From: Kutzneria sp. 744
Lineage (GTDB): Bacteria > Actinomycetota > Actinomycetes > Mycobacteriales > Pseudonocardiaceae
Length of the DNA stretch: 47,061 bases
Direction of reading: 5' to 3'
Assembly (NCBI RefSeq): GCF_000568255.1
Contig: NZ_KK037166.1
Coordinates: 7,145,341-7,192,401, forward strand
Shown here: in pieces, positions 31,162-40,375 of the stretch
Layout of the letters: each line of letters starts with the position of its first letter
Position numbering within the stretch: position 1 is the stretch's first letter
Notes under the pieces: generated by a model
Database searches by the model: none
What the model was told of the DNA's origin: nothing
Seen by the model: only the letters and a program-made list of their open reading frames with translations
Program-made: the position numbers and the translations under genes

Positions 31162-31734
31162 TCAGGCGTTCTCGCCTCGCACCCACAGCACGTCGCCGTC
31201 GGGGTTGGCGTAGCGGGCGAGGATGAAGAGCAGGTCGGACAGGCGGTTGAGGTACTTGGCGGCCAGGATGTTGGTCGCCTCCGGCTCGTCCTCCAGCAGG
31301 GCCCAGGTGGCCCGCTCGGCCCGCCGGGTGACGGTGCGGGCCTGGTGCAGCAGCGCCGCCCCGGGCGTGCCGCCGTTGAGGATGAACGAGTCCAGCTTGG
31401 GCAGGTCGGCGTTGTAGTGGTCGCACCAGCCCTCCAGCCGGTCCACGTACGACTGCGTGATGCGCTGCAGCGGGTACGGCGGATCGGGCACGATGGGCGT
31501 GCAGAGGTCGGCTCCGACGTCGAAAAGGTCATTCTGGATCTTGCGGAGCAACCCGGGGAGCTCCTCGGACAACTGACCGAGTGCGATGGCCACCCCGATG
31601 GCCGCGTTGGTCTCGTCGACATCGGCGTAGGCGGCCAGCCGGGGCGAGGTCTTCGGCACGCGGCTGAAGTCACCGAGCGCGGTGGTGCCGTCGTCGCCGA
31701 CACGGGTGTAGATGCGGGTCAGGTGCACGGACAT
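31162..31734 (-). CDS. Cob(I)yrinic acid a,c-diamide adenosyltransferase, PduO type
   Basis: 190 residues. It transfers the adenosyl group of ATP to cob(I)alamin to make adenosylcobalamin. PduO-type signatures: the N-terminal ATP loop IYTRVGDDGTTALGDFSRVPK, DVDETNAAIGVA, FILNGGTPGAALLHQARTVTRRAER and the tail KYLNRLSDLLFILARYAN. It is in the conserved place before murA on the opposite strand. The product is the cofactor of MeaA, encoded 2 kb away. Confidence 0.93.
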   Translation of the reverse strand: MSVHLTRIYTRVGDDGTTALGDFSRVPKTSPRLAAYADVDETNAAIGVAIALGQLSEELPGLLRKIQNDLFDVGADLCTPIVPDPPYPLQRITQSYVDRLEGWCDHYNADLPKLDSFILNGGTPGAALLHQARTVTRRAERATWALLEDEPEATNILAAKYLNRLSDLLFILARYANPDGDVLWVRGENA

Positions 31735-31813
31735 ACCCGGACCCTAGGCCCTTTCGCGTTTCCGTACGATGGTCGGCGGCTCTCGCCGGGTCGAAGACGC
31801 TAGGAGATACAGG

Positions 31814-33082
31814 TTGAGCGAGCACTTCAGGGTCCAGGGCGGGGCACGGCTGGTCGGCACGGTCGACGTCGTCGGCGCCAAGAACAGCGTGTTGAAGCTG
31901 ATGGCCGCGGCCCTGCTGGCCGAGGGCACGACCACGCTCACCAACTGCCCGGAGATCCTCGACGTGCCGCTGATGGCGGACGTGCTGCGGGACCTGGGCT
32001 GTGAGGTCGTGGTGGACGGCGCGACCGTCACCATCACCACGCCGGCCCAGCTCAACCACGAGGCCACCTCCCCGTCGGTGGGCAAGCTGCGGGCCTCCGT
32101 GTGCGTCCTGGGGCCCCTGGTGGGCCGCTGCAAGCGCGCGGTGGTGGCGCTGCCCGGCGGCGACGCGATCGGCCAGCGGCCGCTGGACATGCACCAGAGC
32201 GGCCTGCGCCAGCTCGGCGCGTCCAGCACCATCGAGCACGGCAACGTGGTGGCCGAGGCCGAGGACCTGCGCGGCGCCCAGATCTGGCTGGACTTCCCGA
32301 GCGTGGGAGCCACCGAGAACATCCTCATGGCGGCGGTGCTGGCCAACGGCACCACGGTGATCGACAACGCCGCCCGCGAGCCGGAGATGATCGACCTCTG
32401 CACGATGCTGGTGCAGATGGGGGCCAAGATCGAGGGCGCCGGCACCTCGACGCTGACCGTGCACGGCGTGACCAAGCTGGAGCCGACCGAGCACCGGGTC
32501 ATCGGCGACCGGATCGTCGGCGCCACCTGGGGGTTCGCCGCCGCCGTCACCCGGGGCGACATCACCGTACGCGGCGTCGACCCGCACCACCTCGACCTCG
32601 TGCTGGAGAAGCTGCGCATGGCCGGCGCGGACGTCTCGCTGGTCGACAACGGCTTCCGCGTGGTGATGGGCCAGCGGCCCAAGGCGGTCGACTTCGTGAC
32701 CCTGCCCTACCCGGGCTTCGCCACCGACCTCCAGCCCTTCGCCATCGCCATGGCCGCGGTGGCCGACGGCACCTCGATGATCACCGAGAACCTGTTCGAG
32801 TCCCGGTTCCGGTTCATCGAGGAGATGGTCCGCATGGGCGCGGACGCCCGCACCGACGGCCACCACGCCGTCGTGCGCGGCCTGGAGCGGCTGTCGGCCG
32901 CCCCGGTGTGGGCCTCGGACATCCGCGCCGGCGTGGGCCTGGTGCTGGGCGCGCTGTGCGCCGACGGCGTCACCGACGTGTGGGACGTCTTCCACATCGA
33001 CCGCGGCTACCCGCAGTTCGTGGAGAACATGCAGCGCCTCGGCGGCAACGTGCAGCGGGTGGCCGCGGCGTCGGAGCAGTAA
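31814..33082 (+). CDS. murA: UDP-N-acetylglucosamine 1-carboxyvinyltransferase
   Basis: 422 residues from a TTG at 31814 with AGGAG eight bases upstream. It adds enolpyruvate to UDP-GlcNAc, the first committed step of peptidoglycan synthesis. The two inside-out alpha/beta domains are intact; [18 protein letters not shown] carries the catalytic Lys/Asn. The usual active-site Cys is replaced by Asp117 in [11 protein letters not shown], as in mycobacterial MurA, a change known to give fosfomycin insensitivity. Divergent from the adenosyltransferase with about 80 bases between. Confidence 0.96.
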   Translation: MSEHFRVQGGARLVGTVDVVGAKNSVLKLMAAALLAEGTTTLTNCPEILDVPLMADVLRDLGCEVVVDGATVTITTPAQLNHEATSPSVGKLRASVCVLGPLVGRCKRAVVALPGGDAIGQRPLDMHQSGLRQLGASSTIEHGNVVAEAEDLRGAQIWLDFPSVGATENILMAAVLANGTTVIDNAAREPEMIDLCTMLVQMGAKIEGAGTSTLTVHGVTKLEPTEHRVIGDRIVGATWGFAAAVTRGDITVRGVDPHHLDLVLEKLRMAGADVSLVDNGFRVVMGQRPKAVDFVTLPYPGFATDLQPFAIAMAAVADGTSMITENLFESRFRFIEEMVRMGADARTDGHHAVVRGLERLSAAPVWASDIRAGVGLVLGALCADGVTDVWDVFHIDRGYPQFVENMQRLGGNVQRVAAASEQ

Positions 33083-33106
33083 GCCCCGACGCCGACGGCT
33101 GCCGGG

Positions 33107-33709
33107 TCAGATCTGGTACGCCTTGTCACGGGCCAGGGCCAGCTGCTGGTTCACGGTCAGCGGGAAGGTCTTGTGGAGCGCGCCCACGGGCTCGCCGCCG
33201 TCTCGCGACGGCAGGTAGTTGTGGTCCTGCACCAGGACGAGCGTGCCGTCGGCGCGCAGGTTCTCCACGAACCTGGTGGTGGCGGTGCCGCCGGCGGTCT
33301 GCTCGTCGTATTCCAGGACGTACGTGTGCGAGCCGTTGGTCTCGTGCACCTGGCTGCACCGGGTCACCTTGTCGCAGCCCTGCTGGAGCGTGCTGATCGT
33401 GGTCGGGCCGGAGACCTGGATGTAGACGTTCTCGCCGCCGTTGTCGTCGCTGAACCAGACCTGGCCGCCCAGGTAGCTCTGGCCGCCGAACTGGCTGACC
33501 CGGTCGTTGCCGAAGTCGGACAGGTCGACGTCGTGGGCGCCCGGAACCAGCTTCGGGAACACGGCGGCGGTGTGCTCGCGGTTGAGCGTCTGCTGGGCGT
33601 AGAGCTGGTCCCAGGTCGGCTGGCCGGCCGGCGCGGCCGACGCCATCGCGGCGGGCACGGTGAGCAGGGCGAACGCGGCGGCGACGGTGGCGGCAGTGCG
33701 GACAAACAC
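33107..33709 (-). CDS. Secreted protein, unknown function
   Basis: 200 residues from the GTG at 33709, preceded by GAGGGGG; an ATG at 33736 is less likely. The signal peptide (FVRTAATVAAAFALLTVPAAMASA, cut after ASA) is clear. The mature part of about 170 residues has no family I recognise; it is rich in Gly, Thr and Val, has a Cys pair (GCDKVTRCSQ) that could form a disulfide, and looks like a beta-rich domain (SQFGGQSYLGGQVWFSDDNGGENVYIQVSG). It converges with murA, 24 bases apart, and is divergent from meaA. Confidence 0.75.
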   Translation of the reverse strand: MFVRTAATVAAAFALLTVPAAMASAAPAGQPTWDQLYAQQTLNREHTAAVFPKLVPGAHDVDLSDFGNDRVSQFGGQSYLGGQVWFSDDNGGENVYIQVSGPTTISTLQQGCDKVTRCSQVHETNGSHTYVLEYDEQTAGGTATTRFVENLRADGTLVLVQDHNYLPSRDGGEPVGALHKTFPLTVNQQLALARDKAYQI

Positions 33710-33909
33710 GGTGATCCCCCTCGGATCGATGATCATTACGTGAGGGGAGACGCCGTGGTTTTCGGCCCGGTTGTCGCGCCCGCTGTGACCGGTTTCGGTT
33801 GCACGGCCGGCGTGACCATCTTCATCGATCGTGTGAGGAAGTCCACCGGGTAAACGATGTTACTCACCAGTACGCTGGGTCGACACGACGCCGTGACCGG
33901 AGGTGGGCC

Positions 33910-35942
33910 GTGCCGTACCCGACCGATCGTGACCGCGATCGCCCCTGGGTGATGCGGACGTATGCCGGCCACTCCTCGGCCGCCGCGTCCAACGCGCTCT
34001 ACCGGCGCAACCTGGCCAAGGGGCAGACCGGCCTGTCGGTGGCGTTCGACCTGCCGACCCAGACCGGCTACGACTCCGACCACGAGCTGGCCCGGGGCGA
34101 GGTCGGCAAGGTCGGCGTGCCCATCGCCCACATCGGCGACATGCGCCAGCTGTTCGACCAGATCCCCATGGCCGACGCCAACACGTCCATGACCATCAAC
34201 GCCACCGCGATGTGGCTGCTGGCCCTGTACGTGAGCGTCGCCCGTGAAGACGGCGCCGATGTGGCCAAGCTGGCCGGCACCACGCAGAACGACATCATCA
34301 AGGAGTATTTGTCCCGCGGCACCTACGTGTTCCCGCCCGGGCCGAGCCTGCGGCTGATCACCGACATGGTCGCGTGGACCGTGGCCAACGTGCCGAAGTG
34401 GAACCCGATCAACGTCTGCTCGTACCACCTGCAGGAGGCCGGCGCCACGCCCGTGCAGGAGATCGCCTACGCCATGTGCACGGCGATCGCGGTGCTGGAC
34501 GCGGTCCGCGGCTCCGGGCAGGTGCCGCCCGACCGCATGGGCGACGTGGTCGCCCGCATCTCCTTCTTCGTCAACGCCGGCGTGCGTTTCGTCGAGGAGA
34601 TGTGCAAGATGCGGGCGTTCGCGGCGCTGTGGGACGAGATCACCCGCGACCGCTACGGCATCGAGGACCCCAAGCAGCGCCGGTTCCGCTACGGCGTGCA
34701 GGTCAACTCGCTGGGGCTGACCGAGGCGCAGCCGGAGAACAACGTGCAGCGCATCGTGCTGGAGATGCTGGCGGTGTCGCTGTCCCGCGACGCCCGCGCC
34801 CGGGCCATCCAGCTGCCGGCGTGGAACGAGGCGCTCGGGCTGCCGCGGCCGTGGGACCAGCAGTGGGCGCTGCGCATGCAGCAGGTGCTGGCCTACGAGA
34901 CGGATCTGCTGGAGTACGAGGACATCTTCGACGGCTCGCACGTCGTGCAGGCCAAGGTGGACGAGCTGCTGGCCGGGGCCCGCGAGGAGATCGACCGCGT
35001 GCAGGCCATGGGCGGCGCGGTGGCCGCCGTGGAGAGCGGCTACATGAAGTCCTCGCTCGTGAGCTCGCTGGCCGAGCGCCGTCGGCGGCTGGAGGCCGGC
35101 GAGGACGTGATCGTCGGCGTGAACAAGTTCGACACCAGCGAACCCTCGCTGTCGAGCCATGGAGCAGATTGCCCCGCCAGCTGTAGCCGCGTATTAAGCG
35201 GCTGTTCGAATCTTCGTAGGAGTTGAGGAAGTCAAAGCGGAAAATATATTGATGAAAGTAGCGACTCAAGCTATCGATCTTTTTGGATTCGGAGGAGTGA
35301 CGGGGCACTCTACAGGGGAACTTTTGGGCTCGTACAGGCGAGCGCACCACACTAACAGAGTCAGCTTTCGCCAAATTAAGCTACTGACGGCATCTGCACT
35401 CACACTGAGACTTGACTCTCTACATGACTCGAGCCACCGGATGCGGCGGTTGAGAGGGGGGAGCTTGGAGTGATTTAGGTGACCTCTTACAAAGTAGTTC
35501 CTGATCCATCCAAAGTACTTACATTTCACTGATCTGCTGGACGATAAAACGAGAGGGCCATCCATTATTATTCCAGAGCTGCGTGAACCAGGCCATTTTT
35601 GGGTACAATTAGTCTATTGGGAGCCAATAAATCCGTCATAATTGCTCACCTAGCCCATGATTACTGTATACCCTCACTAAGGGAACGTTTACTCCTGTGG
35701 GCTACCTAAGCCCACCCTGCTGATTCATACGGTCAACCGGAATTGGGTTACTGGTTCGCCCACGAGCGACGACCCGGCGTCGATAACTAATTTGACGTAT
35801 TATGGTATATGCCTCCTATCAAGGAAAACGCCGCCGCCCTGGCCGCTCAGGGCGTGGCGCGCGTCTTACCCCCAAGGACTACGAGCTCACCCAGATCATG
35901 GACGAGATCGTCACCGTGATCCGCCAGGCCCACGGCCTCTGA
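33910..35942 (+). pseudogene. meaA: Ethylmalonyl-CoA mutase MeaA, middle replaced by low-GC DNA
   Basis: The GTG start gives VPYPTDRDRDRPWVMRTYAG, the usual MeaA opening. The substrate-binding (beta/alpha)8 domain follows (GQTGLSVAFDLPTQTGYDSDH, TMTINATAMW-type SMTINATAMWLLALY, RYGVQVNSLGLTEAQPENN). MeaA converts ethylmalonyl-CoA to methylsuccinyl-CoA with adenosylcobalamin. The match stops at VNKFDTSEPS (about 35148) and returns at about 35830 as AALAAQGVARV, the end of the B12 domain. One base is missing near 35867 (GTCTT-ACC, expected GTCTTCACC), after which TPKDYELTQIMDEIVTVIRQAHGL ends at 35942. About 200 codons, including the B12-binding DxHxxG region, are absent and replaced by about 680 bases. 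Confidence 0.88.
35149..35828. other. Low-GC block inside meaA
   Basis: A hand count of 35221-35820 gives about 289 G+C of 600 (48%), against GC-rich flanks. No open frame has recognisable content (the longest, 99 codons on the minus strand at 35266-35565, looks random). No inverted terminal repeats, target duplication or transposase were seen. Its length is close to that of the meaA segment it replaces. ACCCTCACTAAGGGAAC at 35670-35686 is a near match to the T3-promoter/vector junction (one A short). Most likely a wrong gap fill or contaminant. Confidence 0.7.
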
Positions 35943-35953
35943 GCTACCCCCCA

Positions 35954-36010
35954 ATGCAGGGAAGGACGCCTTACCCGCGTTGAACGAGGGTAAGGCGTCC
36001 TTCCCTGCAT
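35954..36010. repeat. Interspersed palindrome, family 1, copy 3
   Basis: A perfect 23-bp stem: ATGCAGGGAAGGACGCC then TTACCC (35954-35976) pairs with GGGTAA then GGCGTCCTTCCCTGCAT (35988-36010), around an 11-base loop. It lies exactly between the convergent meaA and hydrolase ends and should act as a two-way terminator. Confidence 0.88.
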
Positions 36011-36018
36011 AACTGGGG

Positions 36019-36852
36019 TCAGCGGGTGGTGGCGTTGGCGGCGGCGATGATCTGGTCGGTGACGGCGTGGGGCTGGGAGACCAGCACGGCGTGCGAGGCG
36101 CCCTTGATCTCGACGGTGTGGGCGTGGGCGCGCTGGGCCATCCACTCCTGGGCCTTGACCGGGATGTTCTTGTCGCCGGTGGGGATGATCGACCAGGACG
36201 GGATGGTGTGCCAGGCGGCGTCGCCCGAGGGCTCGGTCAGCGCGGCCTGGGTGACCGGGCGCTGGGTGGCGGCCATGAGCTTGGCCTGCGACAGCGGGAC
36301 GTCGGCGGCGAACTGCTTCGGGAACAGGTCCTGCTTCACGTACAGGTCGGTGTTGCCGTCGGGCAGCGCGACCGTCTGGATGGTGGCGCCCAGCGTGCTG
36401 CCGGGGAACTTGTTGGTCAGGTCGAGCGCGGACTCGCCCTTCTCGGGCAGGAACGCGGCCACGTAGACCAGGGCCTTCACGTTGGGCTCGTTGAGCGCGG
36501 CGTTGGTGATGACCTGGCCGCCGTAGGAGTGGCCGACGACGATGACGTCGCCCTTGACGCTCTCGATCAGGCCCCGGATGGAGGCCGCGTCGGAGGCGAC
36601 GCCGCGCAGCGGGTTGGCCGCCGCGATCACCGGGTAGCCGCGGCGTTCCAGCTCGGTGATCTCCCCGTTCCAGCTGGAGGCGTCCGCGAAGGCGCCGTGC
36701 ACCAGGATCACCGTCGGCTTGGGGCCGTGGTGCTCGGCGGCGTCCGGGGTGGCCTGCGAGGCCGAGGAGGACGGCGCCAGGGACAGCGTCGCGGTCAACG
36801 CGACAGCGACGCCGACGGCCAGGGTGCGGGCGATGGTGGCCTTGATGCGCAT
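36019..36852 (-). CDS. Exported alpha/beta hydrolase
   Basis: 277 residues from an ATG with GAAGGAG upstream. A signal peptide (TIARTLAVGVAVALTATLSLAPSSSASQA) is followed by an alpha/beta hydrolase domain: VILVHGAFADASSWNGEI carries the oxyanion HG, VVGHSYGGQVI the nucleophile Ser, and the His is in GASHAVLVSQP. It resembles the EstC/salicylate-esterase-like group that is common in soil actinomycetes. The substrate is unknown. A 31-base dyad at 36903-36933, 50 bases upstream of the start, is a likely regulator site. Confidence 0.88.
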   Translation of the reverse strand: MRIKATIARTLAVGVAVALTATLSLAPSSSASQATPDAAEHHGPKPTVILVHGAFADASSWNGEITELERRGYPVIAAANPLRGVASDAASIRGLIESVKGDVIVVGHSYGGQVITNAALNEPNVKALVYVAAFLPEKGESALDLTNKFPGSTLGATIQTVALPDGNTDLYVKQDLFPKQFAADVPLSQAKLMAATQRPVTQAALTEPSGDAAWHTIPSWSIIPTGDKNIPVKAQEWMAQRAHAHTVEIKGASHAVLVSQPHAVTDQIIAAANATTR

Positions 36853-36902
36853 CTCGGGGGCTCCTTCGTGGTCGTTCTCGATGTCAGGAACCGTAGGCGA
36901 TT

Positions 36903-36933
36903 ACATCGTGCACAATCAAGTTGTAGACGATGT
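36903..36933. promoter_or_regulatory. 31-base dyad, probable operator of the hydrolase gene
   Basis: ACATCGTGCACAA (36903-36915) and TTGTAGACGATGT (36921-36933) are inverted copies with 11 of 13 positions matching, around TCAAG. The spacing and the ACAATCAAGTTGT core resemble MarR- or TetR-type operators. No regulator gene is adjacent. Confidence 0.55.
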
Positions 36934-37070
36934 GACTGCGGTCACGGTAGCTCCGGATCATGCTGTTGCGGCACACGATAAGCGCAGGTCAGGTCGGGTA
37001 CAGGGGAGTGAGAGGGATCGTGCGGCCGATGCCCGCACCCTGTCCGAACGGGCAACCCGGACAGCAAAAA

Positions 37071-37150
37071 CCCGCGAGGCCCGCCCAGCGTCATACCGAA
37101 AGCACGAAACGGATTCGGACTTTCGGTATGACGGAGAGCGGACTCGCGGG
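37071..37150. repeat. Nested palindrome, family 2, copy 2
   Basis: Outer arms CCCGCGAG (37071-37078) and CTCGCGGG (37143-37150). The perfect 13-bp inner stem is GTCATACCGAAAG (37090-37102) with CTTTCGGTATGAC (37120-37132). The end GAGAGCGGACTCGCGGG matches the family 2 terminus, and a further partial end (GAGAGCGGGACTCGCGGG) lies at about 37171-37190. The rest of 36853-37204 has no gene. It sits beyond the 3' end of the ABC importer operon. Confidence 0.75.
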
Positions 37151-37204
37151 GGTTCGGAACTGGTTGTACGGCTGCCCGAGAGCGGGACTCGCGGGTGTCG
37201 GGGC

Positions 37205-38230
37205 CTACTCGGCGGCGGCGGTGGCCTTGTCGGGGGTGGTGGCGACGTTCTCGGGGAAGTGGCAGGCGACCTGCTGGCCGGGGGCGAGCTCCACCAGCGG
37301 GGGCTCGACCGTCTTGCACTTGTCCTGGGCCTTCCAGCACCGGGTGTGGAAGCGGCAGGCCGGCGGCGGGTTGATCGGGCTGGGCACGTCCCCGAACAGG
37401 CGGATGCGCTCCCGCTTGCCCTTGTTGTCGGGGTCCGGCACCGGCACGGCCGACATCAGCGCCACCGTGTACGGGTGCATCGGCCGCTCGTACAGGGCGT
37501 TGCGGTCGGCGATCTCCATGATCTTGCCGAGGTACATCACCGCCACCCGGTCCGACACGTGCCGCACCACCGACAGGTCGTGCGCGATCATCACGTACGT
37601 CAGGTCCAGCTCGCTCTGCAGGTCCTCCAGCAGGTTGATCACCTGGGCCTGGATGGACACGTCCAGCGCGGACACCGGCTCGTCGGCCACGATGAGCTTC
37701 GGCTTGAGGGCCAGCGTCCGGGCGATGCCGATGCGCTGGCGCTGCCCGCCGGAGAACTCGTGCGGGTAGCGGTTGTAGTGCTCGGGGTTGAGCCCGACCA
37801 GCTCCAGCAGCTCCTGCACGGCCTTCTTCACGCCCTGCGGCGTCGACACCTTCTGCAACCGGAACGGGGCGCCGATGATGGTGCCGACGTTGTGCCGCGG
37901 GTTGAGCGAAGAGTACGGGTCCTGGAAGATCATCTGCACGTCGCGGCGCAGCGGCCGCATCGCCGCGTTGGACAGGTGCGTGATGTCCCGTCCCTCGAAG
38001 ACGATCTTGCCCTCGGTCGGTTCGAGCAGCCGCGTCAACAGCCGGCCGGTCGTGGTCTTGCCGCAGCCCGACTCGCCGACCAGGGACAGCGTCTCGCCGG
38101 CCCGCACCGAGAACTCGAGCCCGTCGACGGCCTTGACCGCACCGACCTGCCGGCGCAGCAGTCCCCGGCGGATCGGGAAGTGCTTGCGCAGCCCCGAAAC
38201 CGACAACAGACTGTCCACAGTGGTCTCCAT
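37205..38230 (-). CDS. Peptide/nickel-type ABC transporter ATP-binding protein (DppF-like)
   Basis: 341 residues, the last gene of the importer operon. It has Walker [12 protein letters not shown]-loop [13 protein letters not shown], signature [13 protein letters not shown], Walker [14 protein letters not shown] and the H-loop IAHDL. The C-terminal oligopeptide-transporter extension is complete with its Cys set ([14 protein letters not shown] and VACHF). It energises import together with the other ATPase as a heterodimer. Four bases separate it from the gene before. Confidence 0.92.
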   Translation of the reverse strand: METTVDSLLSVSGLRKHFPIRRGLLRRQVGAVKAVDGLEFSVRAGETLSLVGESGCGKTTTGRLLTRLLEPTEGKIVFEGRDITHLSNAAMRPLRRDVQMIFQDPYSSLNPRHNVGTIIGAPFRLQKVSTPQGVKKAVQELLELVGLNPEHYNRYPHEFSGGQRQRIGIARTLALKPKLIVADEPVSALDVSIQAQVINLLEDLQSELDLTYVMIAHDLSVVRHVSDRVAVMYLGKIMEIADRNALYERPMHPYTVALMSAVPVPDPDNKGKRERIRLFGDVPSPINPPPACRFHTRCWKAQDKCKTVEPPLVELAPGQQVACHFPENVATTPDKATAAAE

Positions 38231-38234
38231 ATTC

Positions 38235-39281
38235 CTAGAGTTTCGGCTGGATCTCGTTGGTCCAGATACGCAGCCGCTGGTCGACGGTCATGTGGCAGGC
38301 CACCTTGTGGCCGCCGCCGATGTCGACCAGTTCGGGCACCTGCGACGTGGTGGCCTCGCCGGGCAGGTCCTTGAACGCGCAGCGCGGGTGGAAGGCGCAG
38401 CCGCTGGGCACGTTGATCAGGCTGGGCGGGGTGCCCTTGATCGGCAGCAGCCGCTCGGAGCGGTCCCGGTCCAGCCGCGGCATCGAGCCCAGCAGGCCCC
38501 AGGTGTACGGGTGCTGCGGCGAGTGGAACACCTCGCGCGCGCTGCCCTGTTCCACCGAGCGCCCGGCGTACATCACCATGATGTCGTCGGCCAGCTCGGC
38601 CACCACGCCCAGGTCGTGCGTGATGATGATGACCGCCGAGCCGAACTCCTGCTGGAGGTCCTTGATCAGGTCCAGGATCTGGGCCTGCACGGTGACGTCC
38701 AGCGCGGTCGTCGGCTCGTCGGCGATCAAGAGCTCCGGGTCGCAGCTCAGCGCCATGGCGATCATCGCGCGCTGCCGCATGCCGCCCGAGAACTGGTGCG
38801 GGTAGTCGTCCACGCGCGAGCTCGGCTGCGGGATGCCGACCCGGTCCAGCATCTCGATGGCGTGCTTGCGGGCCACCGCCTTGGTCACCTTGTGGTGGAT
38901 CCGGTAGGCCTCGATGATCTGCGCGCCGACCGTGTAGAACGGGTGCATCGCCGACAGCGGGTCCTGGAAGATCATCGCCATCTTCTTGCCCCGCAACGAG
39001 CGCACGTGCTCGTCGTCGGCCGAGAGCAGTTCCTCGCCGTCCAGCCAGATCTCGCCCGACATCTTGGCCTTGGCGTAGCGCTGCAGGCCCATCAGGGCCA
39101 TGCTGCTCACGCTCTTGCCGGAGCCGGACTCGCCGACGATGCCCAGCGTCTTGCCGCGCTCCAGCTTGAACGACAGCCCGTCCACCGACTTGACCACGCC
39201 GTCGTCGGTGTTGAAGTGCACCCGGAGGTCGTCGACCTCCAGGAAGCTGCGCTGCGTCGGCGCCTCGTACAGATCGGTCAC
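38235..39281 (-). CDS. Peptide/nickel-type ABC transporter ATP-binding protein (DppD-like)
   Basis: 348 residues from a GTG that overlaps the stop of the permease gene (TAGTG); the open frame runs upstream inside that gene. Walker [12 protein letters not shown]-loop [13 protein letters not shown], signature [13 protein letters not shown], Walker [14 protein letters not shown] and H-loop ITHDL. In the C-terminal extension the Cys cluster is incomplete: CAFHPRC and VACH are present, but the Cys normally shortly after the second is missing ([13 protein letters not shown]). Confidence 0.92.
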   Translation of the reverse strand: MTDLYEAPTQRSFLEVDDLRVHFNTDDGVVKSVDGLSFKLERGKTLGIVGESGSGKSVSSMALMGLQRYAKAKMSGEIWLDGEELLSADDEHVRSLRGKKMAMIFQDPLSAMHPFYTVGAQIIEAYRIHHKVTKAVARKHAIEMLDRVGIPQPSSRVDDYPHQFSGGMRQRAMIAMALSCDPELLIADEPTTALDVTVQAQILDLIKDLQQEFGSAVIIITHDLGVVAELADDIMVMYAGRSVEQGSAREVFHSPQHPYTWGLLGSMPRLDRDRSERLLPIKGTPPSLINVPSGCAFHPRCAFKDLPGEATTSQVPELVDIGGGHKVACHMTVDQRLRIWTNEIQPKL

Positions 39282-40291
39282 TAGATACGCACCCTCGGGT
39301 CGATGACCACGTACAGAATGTCCACCACCAGGTTGGCCACGATGACGAAGGTGGCGGCCAGGATGGTCACGCCCAGCACCTTCGGCAGGTCGTTGCTGGT
39401 GATCGCCTGCAACGCGTACGCGCCGAGGCCGTTGAGCGAGTACGTGTGCTCGGTCAGGATCGAGCTGCCCAGCAGGATGCCGATGTCCAGGCCGAAGATG
39501 GTGGTGATCGGGGTCAGGGCGGCCCGCAGGCCGTGCCGGACGACCACGGTCCGCTCCGGCAGGCCCTTGGCCCGCGCGGTGCGGATGAAGTCCTCGCCCA
39601 TCGTCTCCAGCATGCCGGCCCGGGTCAGCCGGGCGTACGCGGCGGCGTTGAGGAAGGCCAGCGTCACCCACGGCAGGATCAGGTCGTAGGCCCACAGCGC
39701 CGGGTTGTCGGTGAAGTTGGTGTAGCTGCCGCCCGCCGGGAACCAGCCGAGGTTGTAGCTGAAGATGTTCAGCGCCAGCAGACCGGTGAAGAAGATCGGC
39801 AGTGACACGCCGGCCAGCGCAATGCCCATCGCGGTCCGGTCGAACAGCGAACCCTTGCGCAGCGCGGAGACCACGCCGGCCGAGACGCCGAAGGACAGCC
39901 ACACGATCGCGCCGCCGACGGCCAGCGACAGCGTCACCGGGAAGCGGTCGAGCAGGTCCGGCAGCACCGGGTTCTGCGTGATGAACGAGTAGCCGAGGCA
40001 CGGAGCCGGGCAGTGCACGGTCGTCGGGCCGGTGCTGTAGTCGGCGCCGGCGAAGATGCCGGCCAGGAACCGCCCGTACTGGACGTACAGCGGGTCGGTG
40101 AACCCGAGCTTCTGCGCCATCAGGTGGATCTGCGCCGCGTCCGCGGTCTTGCCGACGTAGCGCGAGGCCAGGTCGTCCGCGGTCGCGCCACCGATGCGGG
40201 GCAGCAGGAAGAAGATCAGGAAGACCGCGATGCTGACGATGAACAGCATCACGATCGCCCCGAGCAGGCGACGAATCAGATATGCGAACAC
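39281..40291 (-). CDS. Peptide-type ABC transporter permease (DppB-like)
   Basis: 336 residues. The N-terminal helix (YLIRRLLGAIVMLFIVSIAVFLIFFLLPR) is characteristic of DppB/OppB permeases. About six membrane helices follow, with the ATPase-contact EAA-type loop ETMGEDFIRTARAKGLPERTV. The end VLYVVIDPRVRI-type (ILYVVIDPRVRI) is the family norm. The segment between residues 80 and 110 (a Cys pair, HCPAPCLGY) is an outside loop. Just upstream, on the same strand, is the strong hairpin at 40311-40346. Confidence 0.92.
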   Translation of the reverse strand: MFAYLIRRLLGAIVMLFIVSIAVFLIFFLLPRIGGATADDLASRYVGKTADAAQIHLMAQKLGFTDPLYVQYGRFLAGIFAGADYSTGPTTVHCPAPCLGYSFITQNPVLPDLLDRFPVTLSLAVGGAIVWLSFGVSAGVVSALRKGSLFDRTAMGIALAGVSLPIFFTGLLALNIFSYNLGWFPAGGSYTNFTDNPALWAYDLILPWVTLAFLNAAAYARLTRAGMLETMGEDFIRTARAKGLPERTVVVRHGLRAALTPITTIFGLDIGILLGSSILTEHTYSLNGLGAYALQAITSNDLPKVLGVTILAATFVIVANLVVDILYVVIDPRVRI

Positions 40292-40310
40292 GGGGACGGC
40301 TGACAGCAGC

Positions 40311-40346
40311 CCGGCCGCCGCCGTCGAAACGGACGGCGGCGGCCGG
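40311..40346 (-). terminator. Intra-operon hairpin after the binding-protein gene
   Basis: GGCCGCCGCCGTC (40313-40325) pairs perfectly with GACGGCGGCGGCC (40332-40344), extended by CC/GG on the outside. It lies in the 84-base gap between the binding protein and the permease. Such hairpins usually stabilise the upstream mRNA part and reduce read-through, so that the binding protein is made in excess. Confidence 0.65.
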
Positions 40347-40375
40347 GTGCCCTACGCCTTCACCTACCTTCCCGC

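Noticed and set aside
35266-35565. 99-codon minus-strand open frame in the meaA block
   Set aside because: No ribosome site, no recognisable residues, and expected by chance in sequence of this composition.
35149-35828. Low-GC blocks as insertion sequences, group II introns or retrons
   Set aside because: No transposase or reverse transcriptase frame, no terminal repeats, no target duplication, and host sequence is lost, not just split.
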